A stretch of DNA of 64,000 bases, taken from assembly GCF_946887195.1 (NCBI RefSeq), contig NZ_CAMPKE010000016.1, positions 32,156-96,155 on the forward strand, written 5' to 3'. Below the pieces are notes generated by a model. The model made no database searches and was not told where the DNA came from. It saw only the letters and a program-made list of their open reading frames with translations. Source of the DNA: an uncultured Halomonas sp. Its GTDB lineage: Bacteria; Pseudomonadota; Gammaproteobacteria; Pseudomonadales; Halomonadaceae. A program made the position numbers and the translations under genes. Below are positions 14,824 through 24,377 of the stretch, piece after piece; position 1 is the stretch's first letter, and each line of letters begins with the position of its first letter.

Positions 14824-17028
14824 TTAGTTGGCAAGATAGCGATGTAACCGCCCCGCCAGCTCTCGCCAGCGCGCCAGCCGGGCCTTGCGCCCTGCCCCAT
14901 CGCTAATCGCTCCATCACCCTGAAACAGCGGCGCGACCAGCGCTACCAAGTCATCGTCGCGCAAAGTTGGCGCCGCACCACGCCACCAGGCTAGCCAAGC
15001 CTCGGCGAGCCAGGGGCGCACGAGCGCCAGTTCGCCACCGCCCAACGCAAACCACTCGATGCGCTCCAGCGTCTGCATGCAAAGTTTCGGCGCTTCGCCC
15101 TCCTGCAGTAGCGCCGCCGCCAGTTCCGGCTCGAAGCGAGTGAGTTCATGGGCCAGCAGGCTGGGCAGCAGGCGCTGAAAATCCGCCGCCAACCGCCGGA
15201 TTTTAGCCTCGGCCGATGGGTTCAGCGCACGCCCCATCATCAGCGCGTGTTCGCCGCTGGCCGCCTCGCGCGATAATCCCAACCGCAGCGATACGAAGCC
15301 TTGAGCGCGCCAGAAATCGACCAGCTCGGTCTCGGCGCCGAAACTGACCCCCAATCGCTCGATGCCATCGTCGGCGACCTTGTCGCCGAGCGCGGCAATC
15401 AATGCACTGCCCAGCCCTCGCCGGCGCGCTGCCGGGTGCACGGCAATTCGCGTGATTCGACACCAGCGCGCCTCGGCGGCCCATCGATGGCCGCCGTGCG
15501 TCGCCAGCGACTGCGCCAGCAAGTGCCCGCGCGGGCGGCGTTCGCCACGCCAAATCGCCGCCGCCAAATCAGCCGCAAAGCCGCCTTCGTGCTGAGCCAG
15601 ACACACGCCCGCGCAATGCCCATCGACATACGCCGCCAGCAGGCGCACATCGGGACCATCGAGCAGTTGGCGCAGATCGCTCGGCGTGGTGCGGTAATGC
15701 GCCTGGACCAGCAGGCCGAACAGCTCGCTCAGCGCGAGTTCATCCTCGGCCAATGTCGCGCGGTCGAGTTCGATCAGGCGAGGTTGGTGTTCGTCCAATG
15801 CGTGGGCGAGAGTCGCGTCGGCGGTTGGCTCGGCATCGAGCAGCAGCAGTTGGCGAGTCAGCGCTTCGAGCGGATCGCCATCCGCCCAGCGCACCGGCTG
15901 ACTCAAGCGACATTCGCGCCAATCGGGCGTGTCGCGATCGAGGCGCGCGCGAAAGCGCACCGCGAAGCCACGCCCGGTGCCTTCGTAGCCATGCACGGTG
16001 GTGGCGAAAGCGATACGTGGGAAGGCTTGCAGCCAGCGCGCCAGCAGCGGCGCGGGAATCGCCGCCGCCTCGTCGACAAATAAGGTAGGCGGTGGTTCTC
16101 TGGATGGAGAGCGCGGATCGATGCCACCGCCATCCAAGGCATCGAGCATGGCATCGAGGGCGATAAAGCACACCTCGGCCCGCTCGTCATCGATCTCGAC
16201 GTAAAAGCCGTTACCCTCGCGCCAGCCCTGCGGCAATAGCGCCGCCAGGCGTTCGAACAGTGGCTCGACTGCCGCCGGGCGCGGCGCGGTAATCCACAAC
16301 CGGCGTTCGCCACCAAGCAGGCGCCATGCCGCGCCGATGCCTAGCGCAGCGCTCTTGCCCCGGCCCCGATCGGCGCTGATGACCAGCGGGCGGCGCCGAC
16401 GCAGGCGGGTCAGCCGCGACACCGCCACGGCCTGATCGGTCGTCAGGCAGGCGCTGTCATCGGGTGTCGAGGGGGGTTCGATCATTATCGGCGGCAGCGC
16501 TAGTGCCGGCATGGCCTGCTCAGCCGGCCAATGCAGCGCCAGCGGCGATGTGCGAAGCAGGCGTGCCAGTCTCGCAAGATAGCGCGCGCTCAGATCGCAG
16601 GCGTCATGCGGCCAGGCGGCGAGTCGCGCGTAATCGGCATCCACGACGGGCGTGCCCACATGCCAGGCTTCGGAGGTCAACAATACCAGCAGCCCACCGG
16701 CGCGCAGCGTACCCGACACCGCACCGAAGGCATCCGGGTCGAAACCGGCGTTCACTGATGCGGCATCGACGATCACCAGATCGTGTTCGCCACCCAGCCG
16801 CGTACGCGCCTTGGCGGCAGGCAGCGGTGTGATACCGTACGCATCAATTTCTCGTTCCAGCTCTGGCCCCAACCACAGCGGCGAGTGCCAGTGGCGGGCT
16901 TGCCACAGCACCAGCGCGCGCGAAATGGCATCATCAGCGTCGCCACTGATCCACAGCAAAACTCGCTGGCGACGCGCAGCGAGATCGGCCATCAGGATGT
17001 CGAGCGAAATAAGATCGTCGTCGGTCAT
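14824..17028 (-). CDS. tmcA: tRNA(Met) cytidine acetyltransferase TmcA
   Basis: A 734-residue two-module enzyme that makes N4-acetylcytidine at the wobble base of elongator tRNA-Met, using acetyl-CoA and ATP. An N-terminal domain is followed by an RNA-helicase-like ATPase with Walker A SADRGRGKSAAL (near residue 215) and Walker B LFVDEAAAIP. A GNAT acetyltransferase domain follows with acetyl-CoA motif ITRIAVHPAARRRGLGSALI (near 515-535), and then a C-terminal tRNA-binding tail. Length is slightly above the approximately 670 residues of E. coli TmcA. Transcribed alone. Confidence 0.95.
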   Translation of the reverse strand: MTDDDLISLDILMADLAARRQRVLLWISGDADDAISRALVLWQARHWHSPLWLGPELEREIDAYGITPLPAAKARTRLGGEHDLVIVDAASVNAGFDPDAFGAVSGTLRAGGLLVLLTSEAWHVGTPVVDADYARLAAWPHDACDLSARYLARLARLLRTSPLALHWPAEQAMPALALPPIMIEPPSTPDDSACLTTDQAVAVSRLTRLRRRRPLVISADRGRGKSAALGIGAAWRLLGGERRLWITAPRPAAVEPLFERLAALLPQGWREGNGFYVEIDDERAEVCFIALDAMLDALDGGGIDPRSPSREPPPTLFVDEAAAIPAPLLARWLQAFPRIAFATTVHGYEGTGRGFAVRFRARLDRDTPDWRECRLSQPVRWADGDPLEALTRQLLLLDAEPTADATLAHALDEHQPRLIELDRATLAEDELALSELFGLLVQAHYRTTPSDLRQLLDGPDVRLLAAYVDGHCAGVCLAQHEGGFAADLAAAIWRGERRPRGHLLAQSLATHGGHRWAAEARWCRITRIAVHPAARRRGLGSALIAALGDKVADDGIERLGVSFGAETELVDFWRAQGFVSLRLGLSREAASGEHALMMGRALNPSAEAKIRRLAADFQRLLPSLLAHELTRFEPELAAALLQEGEAPKLCMQTLERIEWFALGGGELALVRPWLAEAWLAWWRGAAPTLRDDDLVALVAPLFQGDGAISDGAGRKARLARWRELAGRLHRYLAN

Positions 17029-17085
17029 GGCGCATAGGATGCGTCATCGACCGCTCCGACACCAGACACCCACCGCCGCCCGACG

Positions 17086-19299
17086 CTATTCGAGCATCAA
17101 CTTGTCGATGGTGATCGGCAGGTCGCGAATGCGCTTGCCGGTGGCATGATGGACGGCGTTGGCGATCGCCGCGGCGATCCCGGTCAGGCCGATTTCACCG
17201 ATCCCACGCGCGCCGAACTCGTTGAAGGCGTAGTCGGGATTGTCGAGCAATTCGACGTCGATCTCCGGCATGTCGGCATGGCAGGTGACGATGTAATCGG
17301 AGTAGTTGTTGTTGATCAGGCGCGCGTCGCGCGGGTCATACTCGAGCTTCTCGAGCAGCCCCATGCCGATGCCCATGACGATGCTGCCTTCGACCTGATT
17401 GCGCGCCGTGACGGGATTGACGGCCCGCCCCACATCGAAGCTGCTGACCACGCGTGAAACGCGAAGGCGCGTGATGCCCGGGTCCCAGCGCACCTCGACG
17501 AAATGCGCGCCGAACGAGCGAAAGCTGTATTGCTTTTGCTCATCGCCGGGTGCGGCGTCGCCATCGCCATTGACGCTACCCAGCTTGTGGCCGATGAGAA
17601 TCTCGGTGAAGGCGGCGCGCTTGCCCTGCTCGTCGATTAATGCGCCATTCTCGACCGTGAGCGTCTCGGGATCGGCGCCAGCGAAAGGCCCGCTATCGCC
17701 GGTGGCGACTTCCTTCAATTCGTCGATCGCCGCACGCACCGCCTTGGCTACCGCCGGCAGGGTCGTTGCGGTGGCCATCGAGCCACCGGATAGCGGCCCG
17801 GCGGGCAGGCTGGATTCGCCCAGGCGCACGTCGATATGTTCGAGCGCCACGCCGGTCAGTTCGGCGACGGTCTGGGCGATCACGGTATAGGTACCGGTGC
17901 CGATATCCTGGGTGCCGCAGGCGGCCATGATGCGCCCATCGGCGCGCAACTCGACCCGCGCCGCACAGGGCTGGCGTCCGGCGAACCAGGAACTGCTCGC
18001 CATGCCCCAGCCGAGGATCTCATCGCCCGCCGTCATTGAGCCGATAGCCGGGTTGCGGCGTTCCCAGCCGAAGCGACGCGCCGCACTGTCGTAGCAGGCA
18101 TCGAGATGCTTGCTCGACCACGGCAGGTCTTTGGCGGGATCGCTGTGGCTGTAATTGCACCGGCGCAATTCCAATGGGTCCATGTCGAGCGCAATGGCCA
18201 GCTCATCCATCGCGCTTTCCAGCGCGTAAATACCCGATACCTCGCCGGGGCCGCGCATCGGGCAGGGCGTACCGTGATTGACCGCGAGCAGATGTTGGCT
18301 GACCGCCACGTTATCGCAGGCATACAGGCTCGGCGTCGCCGAGCCGACCGAGTCGATGAAGGTGTGCACCAGGGAGGTTTCGGTGGTGCTGTCATGGCGT
18401 ATCGAGAGCAGCTTGCCGCGTTCGTCGGCGGCCAGGCGCAGGCGTTGGCGCGAGGCCGGGCGATTGCCGCCGCAGGTCATGTCCTGCTGGCGCGGCAGCA
18501 CGGTCTTCACCGGGCGCCCCAACTCGCGCGCCGCTGCCGCGGTGGCCACGGCGTGCGGCCACATGAACAGCTTGTTGCCGAACCCTGAGCCGATGTAGTG
18601 CGAGATGACCTCGACGTCCTCCTCGGCGAGGTCGAAGATGCGCGCCATGGCCTTGTGCTGGTAGATCACGCCCTGAGTCGATTCGTGGACGATCAGCCGC
18701 CCATCGCGCCACTCGGCCAGGGTGGCATGCATCTCCATTTGCATGTGGCTTTCGGCGTTGATGCTGTAGGTCCGGTCGATCTTGACCGGGGCACGCTCGA
18801 AGGCGCCATCGGGGTCGCCGCGCGACTGGCTCTTCGATTCGAGCGGCCGGCCCTCGGCCTCGCTGGCCAGCAGGCTACTGATCGCTTCGCTGTCCTGACG
18901 ACTGCCTTGATCGTAGTCGGCCTGGACCCGGTGGGCGGCGGCGCGCGCCTGCTCGAAGCTCTCGGCGACCACCAGCGCGATATATTGACCGTCGTAATAA
19001 ATGCGCGAATCCTCGAAGGGCAGGCGTACCTCGCTGACCTGATCCTGATGCGGCTGGCTGTTGGGCGAGCGGTAAAGCGACGGGAAATTGCCTTCATGAA
19101 AAATATCCACCACGCCGGGCATGGCCAGCGCCTCATCGAGATGCAGTTCCTTGATGCTGCCGTGAGCGTTGCTCGCCGGCACCGGATAACCATACAGCAT
19201 CGCCTTGGCCCGCCAGTCGGCGGTGTAATCGGCCTTGCCGGTCAGCTTGTACTCGCCATCCACCCGTGGGGTGCGATGGCCGATGACTCGAGTATCCAT
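17086..19299 (-). CDS. Molybdenum hydroxylase, large molybdopterin-binding subunit (PaoC-like)
   Basis: A 737-residue catalytic subunit of the xanthine dehydrogenase/aldehyde oxidase family. It starts directly with the aldehyde oxidase a/b-hammerhead domain (RVDGEYKLTGKADYTADW). Molybdopterin contacts include GSGFGNKL, and the C-terminal catalytic glutamate region is GARGIGEIGLTGIAAAIANAV. The similarity in length and layout is to PaoC (YagR), which oxidises aromatic aldehydes. It is the last gene of a three-gene operon in the order Fe-S, FAD, Mo, the same order as paoABC. The substrate is unknown. No XdhC/PaoD-type chaperone gene is adjacent. Confidence 0.9.
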   Translation of the reverse strand: MDTRVIGHRTPRVDGEYKLTGKADYTADWRAKAMLYGYPVPASNAHGSIKELHLDEALAMPGVVDIFHEGNFPSLYRSPNSQPHQDQVSEVRLPFEDSRIYYDGQYIALVVAESFEQARAAAHRVQADYDQGSRQDSEAISSLLASEAEGRPLESKSQSRGDPDGAFERAPVKIDRTYSINAESHMQMEMHATLAEWRDGRLIVHESTQGVIYQHKAMARIFDLAEEDVEVISHYIGSGFGNKLFMWPHAVATAAAARELGRPVKTVLPRQQDMTCGGNRPASRQRLRLAADERGKLLSIRHDSTTETSLVHTFIDSVGSATPSLYACDNVAVSQHLLAVNHGTPCPMRGPGEVSGIYALESAMDELAIALDMDPLELRRCNYSHSDPAKDLPWSSKHLDACYDSAARRFGWERRNPAIGSMTAGDEILGWGMASSSWFAGRQPCAARVELRADGRIMAACGTQDIGTGTYTVIAQTVAELTGVALEHIDVRLGESSLPAGPLSGGSMATATTLPAVAKAVRAAIDELKEVATGDSGPFAGADPETLTVENGALIDEQGKRAAFTEILIGHKLGSVNGDGDAAPGDEQKQYSFRSFGAHFVEVRWDPGITRLRVSRVVSSFDVGRAVNPVTARNQVEGSIVMGIGMGLLEKLEYDPRDARLINNNYSDYIVTCHADMPEIDVELLDNPDYAFNEFGARGIGEIGLTGIAAAIANAVHHATGKRIRDLPITIDKLMLE

Positions 19300-19309
19300 C
19301 CTTGGTCTC

Positions 19310-20305
19310 CTAGTGGGCCTTCCCTGAGGCGCTCGCCTTGCTCAAGGCGCGCACGATGGCCTGGCGCGCCAACGGAATCTTGAAGGCGTTGTGCTCGCGC
19401 GGCTCGGCATCCTGCATCGCCGCCTCGGCGGCTCGCTCGAAGGTGGCCACGCTCGCCGCCTGACCATGCAGCGCCTGTTCGGCCTCGACCGACCGCCAAG
19501 GCTTGGTCGCCACGCCGCCGAGCGCCAGGCGGGCTTCATCGATCACGCCATCACGCACGCGCACCAGCGCACCGGCCGAGGCCAGCGCGAACTCATAAGA
19601 GGCGCGCTCGCGCAGTTTGAGGTAATACGAGCCGGCGCCGTCGATCGGCGTATCGAGGGTCACGTGGGTAATCAGTTCGCCAGCCTCGAGTTCGTGCTCG
19701 AGATCCGGGCGCTCGCCAGGCAACCGGTGGAAGTCGTTGAAGGCCATCTCGCGCACGCCCCGCGGCCCTTCGAGGGTCAGCGTCGCACCCAGCGCTGCCA
19801 TCGCCACGCACATGTCCGAGGGGTGCGTGGCGATGCAGTGCTCGCTGACACCCAGCACCGCGTGCATGCGATTGATGCCATGCAGGGCGTCGCAGCCACT
19901 GCCGGGCTCGCGCTTGTTGCAGATCGCCGAGGCGTCACGAAAATAGGGGCAACGGGTGCGCTGCATGACGTTGCCGGCGGTGGTCGCCATGTTGCGCAGT
20001 TGAGTGGACGCCCCCGACAGTAACGCCTGGGACAACAGCGGGTAGTGCTCGACGACCAACGGATGGTGGGCCAGATCGGTATTGGTGACCATGGCGCCGA
20101 TGCGCAGCCGACCGTCGTCGAGACGCTCAACCTCGCCGAGCGGCAAGCGGCTGACATCGACCATCCGTTCCGGGCGCATCACATCGAGCTTGACCAGATC
20201 GATCAGCGTAGTGCCGCCGGCTACGTAGGATGTGCTCGCATCGCCGCCATGGACCTGCACGGCCTGATCGATTCGTTCGCTGGGCTGAAAGGCGAATTCC
20301 CTCAT
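19310..20305 (-). CDS. Molybdenum hydroxylase, FAD-binding subunit with extra Fe-S motif (PaoB-like)
   Basis: A 331-residue FAD subunit. Residues about 25-55 (YVAGGTTLIDLVKLDVMRPE) and the TTAGNVMQRTRC segment bind FAD. The segment CPYFRDASAICNKREPGSGCDALHG read in parts contains cysteines spaced as in PaoB, which carries an additional [4Fe-4S] cluster; a further cysteine lies in EHCIATHPSDM. The C-terminal CO-dehydrogenase flavoprotein domain follows. Its start overlaps the stop of the Fe-S subunit gene by 4 bases, implying tight coupling. Confidence 0.88.
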   Translation of the reverse strand: MREFAFQPSERIDQAVQVHGGDASTSYVAGGTTLIDLVKLDVMRPERMVDVSRLPLGEVERLDDGRLRIGAMVTNTDLAHHPLVVEHYPLLSQALLSGASTQLRNMATTAGNVMQRTRCPYFRDASAICNKREPGSGCDALHGINRMHAVLGVSEHCIATHPSDMCVAMAALGATLTLEGPRGVREMAFNDFHRLPGERPDLEHELEAGELITHVTLDTPIDGAGSYYLKLRERASYEFALASAGALVRVRDGVIDEARLALGGVATKPWRSVEAEQALHGQAASVATFERAAEAAMQDAEPREHNAFKIPLARQAIVRALSKASASGKAH

Positions 20306-20832
20306 GACGTCTCGCCCTCCGCGCGCTGCCGAGATACATGCTGACGGGCATCCTGGATCGCTTCGAGAATGTTCTTGTAAGCGCCGCAGCGGCAGATATT
20401 GCCGCTCATCGCCTCGCGCACCGCGCCGTCATCGTCGGCGATTCGCGAATCCTCGAGCAGCGCCGCCGCCGACATCATCTGCCCCGGCGTACAGAAACCG
20501 CATTGATAGGCATCGCGTTCGAGAAAGGCCTGCTGGATCGGATGCAGGCGGGCGTCGCTCGCCAGCCCTTCGACCGTGGTGATATCGCGACCTTGGCACA
20601 TTACCGCCAGGCGCAGGCAGGAATTCACCGCCTGGCCATCGATCTGCACCGTGCAAGCGCCACACTGGCCGTGATCGCAGCCCTTCTTGGTGCCGGTCAG
20701 GCCCAGCCGGTCGCGCAACGCATCGAGCAATACCACATTGGGCGGCACCGATAACTGGCAGGGTTCGCCGTTGACGGTAAGACTTACCGTCATCTCGCCG
20801 GGTCCAGGCGAGCGCGCTTCGGAATGTTCCAT
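20302..20832 (-). CDS. Molybdenum hydroxylase, [2Fe-2S] subunit (PaoA-like, no Tat signal)
   Basis: A 176-residue electron-transfer subunit. The plant-ferredoxin-type cluster is bound by KKGCDHGQCGACTVQIDG and a later Cys, and the second helical cluster by YQCGFCTPGQM and GNICRCGAY. The ATG at 20832 is chosen because GAGGAGA lies 7 bases upstream. Neither this start nor the in-frame upstream extension to 20895 shows a twin-arginine signal, whereas periplasmic PaoA has one, so this complex is probably cytoplasmic. First gene of the operon. Confidence 0.9.
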   Translation of the reverse strand: MEHSEARSPGPGEMTVSLTVNGEPCQLSVPPNVVLLDALRDRLGLTGTKKGCDHGQCGACTVQIDGQAVNSCLRLAVMCQGRDITTVEGLASDARLHPIQQAFLERDAYQCGFCTPGQMMSAAALLEDSRIADDDGAVREAMSGNICRCGAYKNILEAIQDARQHVSRQRAEGETS

Positions 20833-20936
20833 ATGCCGATTCTCCTCGTCGATGGCCCACCGTTGGCGAGGGGCCGTCAGGCAGGCTGTCTTCACAAGCT
20901 AGGAGAGTATCGGCGACACGACAAACCGCAAACGAT

Positions 20937-22490
20937 TCAGGCGTCGATTCGCCGTAATAGCAGCACTAGCGGCACGCAGGCCAGATAGATCAGCCCCAAC
21001 CACAGGAAAATATCGTTGTAGGCCAGCACCTCGGCCTGCTGAGTGACCCGCTGCGCCAGCATGCCGATGGCAGCCTGATAAGGCTCGGCGACATGACCAG
21101 CGAATAGCGCCTGGTACTCGGCGATTTGCGCCACGACCACCTCGCGCCCGCGATCGATGGCGACGATCAACTGGTTCCAATGGAAGTCCTCGCGAATCTC
21201 GAGCACGGTATCGAGCAGCGCCAAACCCACCGCGCCACCCAGGTTACGCATCACGTTGTACAAGCCGCTGGCATTGGCCACTTCAGCGGCGGGCAGCGTA
21301 CCTAGCGCAATGCGCGACGCGGGAATCAGGCACATGATCAGCCCCAGTCCACGCACGATCTGTGGCCAGAAGAACTGCCAGAAGCCGGACTCGACGGTAA
21401 GATTGGCGTTCATCGCCGAGCCGGTACCGACCAGCAACAGGCCGAAGAACAGCAGCACGCGCAGGTCGAGCCGGTTGGACAACCGGCCGACCATCGGCGC
21501 CGCGCAGAACATCGCCACCCCGGTCACCGACATGACTTCACCGATCTGCAGGCTCGAGTAGCCGCGCACCTGGCCCAGAAACAGCGGCATGAGATAGACC
21601 AGCCCATACAGCGCGATGCCGATCACGAAGCCGAGCCCGGCACCGAGCGCGAAATTGCGGTTGGCGAAGGCATGCAGGTCGACGATGGGATTGGCGCTCG
21701 TCAGCGTGCGACGAAAAAACCATACCCCCGCAGCCATGCAGAGCAGCGTCAGGCCGAGAATCGTACGGCTGGCGAACCAGTCATCGCCGGGCCCCTCCTC
21801 GAGCACGAACTCCAGCGTGCCGAGAAACACCGCCATCAGCACCAGGCCAATGACATCCAGCCGCCTCGCCGCCGCCAAATCGCCCCTGTCGATATCGAGG
21901 AACTTCCAGGCCGCCCATGTCACCCCGATGCCAGGGATCACATTGGCCAGGAACAGCCAGTGCCAACTGGCGAGCTCGGTGATGTAACCGCCCACCGTGG
22001 GGCCGATCGAGGGCGCCATGGTCACGACCATGCCGATCACCGCCTGTACGCTACCCATCGCGCGGCGCGGAAAGATCGAAAAACTCACCGCGAAGGTGAT
22101 CGGAATCATCGCCCCACCCATGAAGCCCTGGATGGCGCGCAGCACGATCAGTTGCTCGATCGAGGTGGCCAGCGCGCAGCCCAGGCTGGCCAGCGTGAAG
22201 CCGGCGCTGGAGATCACGAACGCGACCCGCGTCGAGAGAATGCGGCAGAGCATCCCCGATAACGGAATCATCACGATCTCGGCGATCAGGTAGGAGGTCT
22301 GAACCCAGGAGATTTCATCGCTGCTGGCCGAAACGCCGGCCTGGATCTCGAGCAGCGAGCTGGCGACGATCTGAATGTCGAGGATCGCCATGAACATGCC
22401 GAACACGGCGGCGATGAACCCCAACCGCTGCGGCCAGGGCGGCATGTCGCTGGCGCCATGTATTGAAGAAGGCGCAGTGGCCTCGCTCAC
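20937..22490 (-). CDS. MFS multidrug transporter, DHA2 (EmrB/QacA) family
   Basis: A 517-residue 14-helix major facilitator drug/proton antiporter. It opens with GFIAAVFGMFMAILDIQIVASSL, the first helix with the DHA2 D1 motif, and carries motif C in SIGPTVGGYI. The cytoplasmic loop after helix 2 holds the motif A region (SGMLCRILSTR). It is coupled by a 4-base overlap to an EmrA-like adaptor and lies downstream of it. A divergent TetR gene probably controls the pair. Together with an outer-membrane channel encoded elsewhere they would form a tripartite exporter. Confidence 0.92.
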   Translation of the reverse strand: MSEATAPSSIHGASDMPPWPQRLGFIAAVFGMFMAILDIQIVASSLLEIQAGVSASSDEISWVQTSYLIAEIVMIPLSGMLCRILSTRVAFVISSAGFTLASLGCALATSIEQLIVLRAIQGFMGGAMIPITFAVSFSIFPRRAMGSVQAVIGMVVTMAPSIGPTVGGYITELASWHWLFLANVIPGIGVTWAAWKFLDIDRGDLAAARRLDVIGLVLMAVFLGTLEFVLEEGPGDDWFASRTILGLTLLCMAAGVWFFRRTLTSANPIVDLHAFANRNFALGAGLGFVIGIALYGLVYLMPLFLGQVRGYSSLQIGEVMSVTGVAMFCAAPMVGRLSNRLDLRVLLFFGLLLVGTGSAMNANLTVESGFWQFFWPQIVRGLGLIMCLIPASRIALGTLPAAEVANASGLYNVMRNLGGAVGLALLDTVLEIREDFHWNQLIVAIDRGREVVVAQIAEYQALFAGHVAEPYQAAIGMLAQRVTQQAEVLAYNDIFLWLGLIYLACVPLVLLLRRIDA

Positions 22491-23581
22491 GAGGCCGGTT
22501 CCTCGTCGCGACGCTCACTGGTCACGCGATGATAGGTCGCCTCGGCATCGATATCGCGGGTATCGATCTCGGGTACCACCGACAGCCCCGCGCGCAGGCG
22601 ATCGAGCGCCTTGTCGGGACCGGTGACACGAATCTTCACCGGCACGCGCTGAACGATCTTGTTAAAGTTGCCGGTGGCGTTGTCGCGCGGCAACAGGCTG
22701 AACTGAGTGCCGGTGGCCGGCGCCAGGCTATCGACCACACCCTCGAAGGCGATATCCGGGTAGGCGTCGACATGCAGCGTGACCGGCTGGCCGACGCGCA
22801 TGCGTGCGGTCTGGGTCTCCTTGTAATTGGCGACCACGTAGGCCGAATCCACCGGCACCAATTGCATCAGCGTGAGCGAGGGCTGCGCCAGATCGCCGGC
22901 CTCCACGGTGATGTTACCGACCACGCCGTCGCGCGGCGCTAGCAGGCGCGTCTTGTCGAGTTGATGGCGCGCATACGCCAGGTCGGCGGCGGCGGCTTCC
23001 AGATTGGCCTGGGCACTCTCGACACCGGCTTCGCTGACCGCCAGCCGCCGCTTGGCGGAGGTTACGGCGGCGCGGCGCGCGGCCAGCGTCGACTCGGCGA
23101 TCGCGAGTGCCGCTTGGTCATCCTCACGCTGCTGGCGTGAAGCGAATTGGCGCGATGCCAGCGACTGCGAGCGCGCCAGATGCTGACGCGCGCGTTCGAC
23201 ATCGGCCTGCGACGCCACCACCTGCGCCTCGGCCTCGTCGATCGCGGCATCGTCCAAGGCCAGCTGGCGACGTGCACGAACCAGTTCCGCCGAGGCCACC
23301 GCCTGCTGCGCCTCGGCCTGGGCGACGCGATCGCGATAATCGCCGGCATCCAGGCGTACCAACAACTGGCCGCGGTCGACCGGCTGATTGTCATCCACCG
23401 CGACCTCGACCACCCGCGCCGAAACCTGGGCACGCAGCGCCACACTGTCGGCATGCACATAGGCGTTATCGGTCTCCTCGATGAAGCGCCCGACATGCCA
23501 CCAGCCGATGCCCCACCAGATGAGCGCCGCCAGTGCTGCCACAACGATCAGCGCCACGGCCACCTTGCCGCCTGTTTTCAT
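22487..23581 (-). CDS. HlyD/EmrA family efflux adaptor
   Basis: A 364-residue adaptor with a single N-terminal membrane helix (VAVALIVVAALAALIWWGIGWW), a lipoyl half (VSARVVEVAVDDNQPVDRGQLL), a long Ala/Arg/Gln-rich coiled-coil hairpin (about residues 85-195) and the second half ending in LAPRDGVVGNITVEAGDLAQP. The ATG at 23581 has AAAGGAG upstream; an in-frame extension to 23644 is not used. First gene of the emrAB-like operon. Confidence 0.92.
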   Translation of the reverse strand: MKTGGKVAVALIVVAALAALIWWGIGWWHVGRFIEETDNAYVHADSVALRAQVSARVVEVAVDDNQPVDRGQLLVRLDAGDYRDRVAQAEAQQAVASAELVRARRQLALDDAAIDEAEAQVVASQADVERARQHLARSQSLASRQFASRQQREDDQAALAIAESTLAARRAAVTSAKRRLAVSEAGVESAQANLEAAAADLAYARHQLDKTRLLAPRDGVVGNITVEAGDLAQPSLTLMQLVPVDSAYVVANYKETQTARMRVGQPVTLHVDAYPDIAFEGVVDSLAPATGTQFSLLPRDNATGNFNKIVQRVPVKIRVTGPDKALDRLRAGLSVVPEIDTRDIDAEATYHRVTSERRDEEPAS

Positions 23582-23651
23582 GTTCGCTCCTTTCCCGTAA
23601 TGACGGCTCCACGGCAACGCCGCCGATGGCCGGGCACGACTCAACGCTTAA

Positions 23652-23667
23652 TGTAATGAATGCTACA
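23652..23667. promoter_or_regulatory. Candidate TetR operator in the divergent emrA/tetR interval
   Basis: TGTA and TACA half-sites separated by 8 bases sit midway in the 123-base divergent interval, about 70 bases from the emrA-like start and about 40 from the tetR start. The half-sites are short, so this is weak. Confidence 0.25.
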
Positions 23668-23704
23668 CTACACATCTCATCATGTCCGCTTCCGGGAGCC
23701 ATGG

Positions 23705-24352
23705 ATGCCAACATCGAATGATGCCTGTCCAGGCACGCCAGCACTGACGCCACGCGGCGAAGCGCGCCGCGAGCGCCTGCTCGATGCCGCTCGGGATATC
23801 TTCCTGGAACAGGGTTACGCCAGTGCCAGCGTCAACGAGATCGTCGCTCGTGCGGGTGGCTCGCTGGCGACGCTCTACAAGCAGTTCGGCAACAAGGAAG
23901 GGCTGTTCATGGCGGCCATGGAGCGCCACGTAGCGACCGCCTGGGCGGTGATCGAAGAGGGCAAGCGCAGCCAGCAAGCCCCCGAACGAGTGCTGTTCGA
24001 GCTGGCGCGCCGCATGCTGGAACTGATTTTTCAACCGGCGGTGATTCGGCTGGTTCGTGGCCTCGCCTTCGAGGCGGAACGAGCGCCGGCGCTGGGAGAG
24101 CTATTTCTGACGCGCGGCCCGGATCGCACGCGCCGCGAACTCGCCGACTACCTTCGCGGCCAGGTCGCCTGCGGACGGCTGGCCATCGATGACCCCCGCG
24201 AGGCCGCCGGGATGTTCGTCGGCATGCTGGTCGGCGAATGGCATATCGATGCCCTGCTCGGTCGCGACACCGCCTTGCAACCGGCGCAGCGCGACGTTCG
24301 CGCCCGCCACTGCGTGGATATGTTCCTGCATGGCACCGAAGTGCACCGCTGA
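23705..24352 (+). CDS. TetR/AcrR family transcriptional regulator
   Basis: A 215-residue regulator with an N-terminal helix-turn-helix (RRERLLDAARDIFLEQGYASASVNEIVARAGGSLATLYKQFGNKEGLF in pieces, residues about 20-65) and an AefR-like C-terminal ligand domain. The ATG at 23705 has GGGAG 6 bases upstream; another ATG at 23701 is out of frame. Divergent from the EmrAB-like operon, which it presumably represses until a pump substrate binds. Confidence 0.9.
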   Translation: MPTSNDACPGTPALTPRGEARRERLLDAARDIFLEQGYASASVNEIVARAGGSLATLYKQFGNKEGLFMAAMERHVATAWAVIEEGKRSQQAPERVLFELARRMLELIFQPAVIRLVRGLAFEAERAPALGELFLTRGPDRTRRELADYLRGQVACGRLAIDDPREAAGMFVGMLVGEWHIDALLGRDTALQPAQRDVRARHCVDMFLHGTEVHR

Positions 24353-24377
24353 CCGCACCAGGCCAAGCGCCGCCCGC

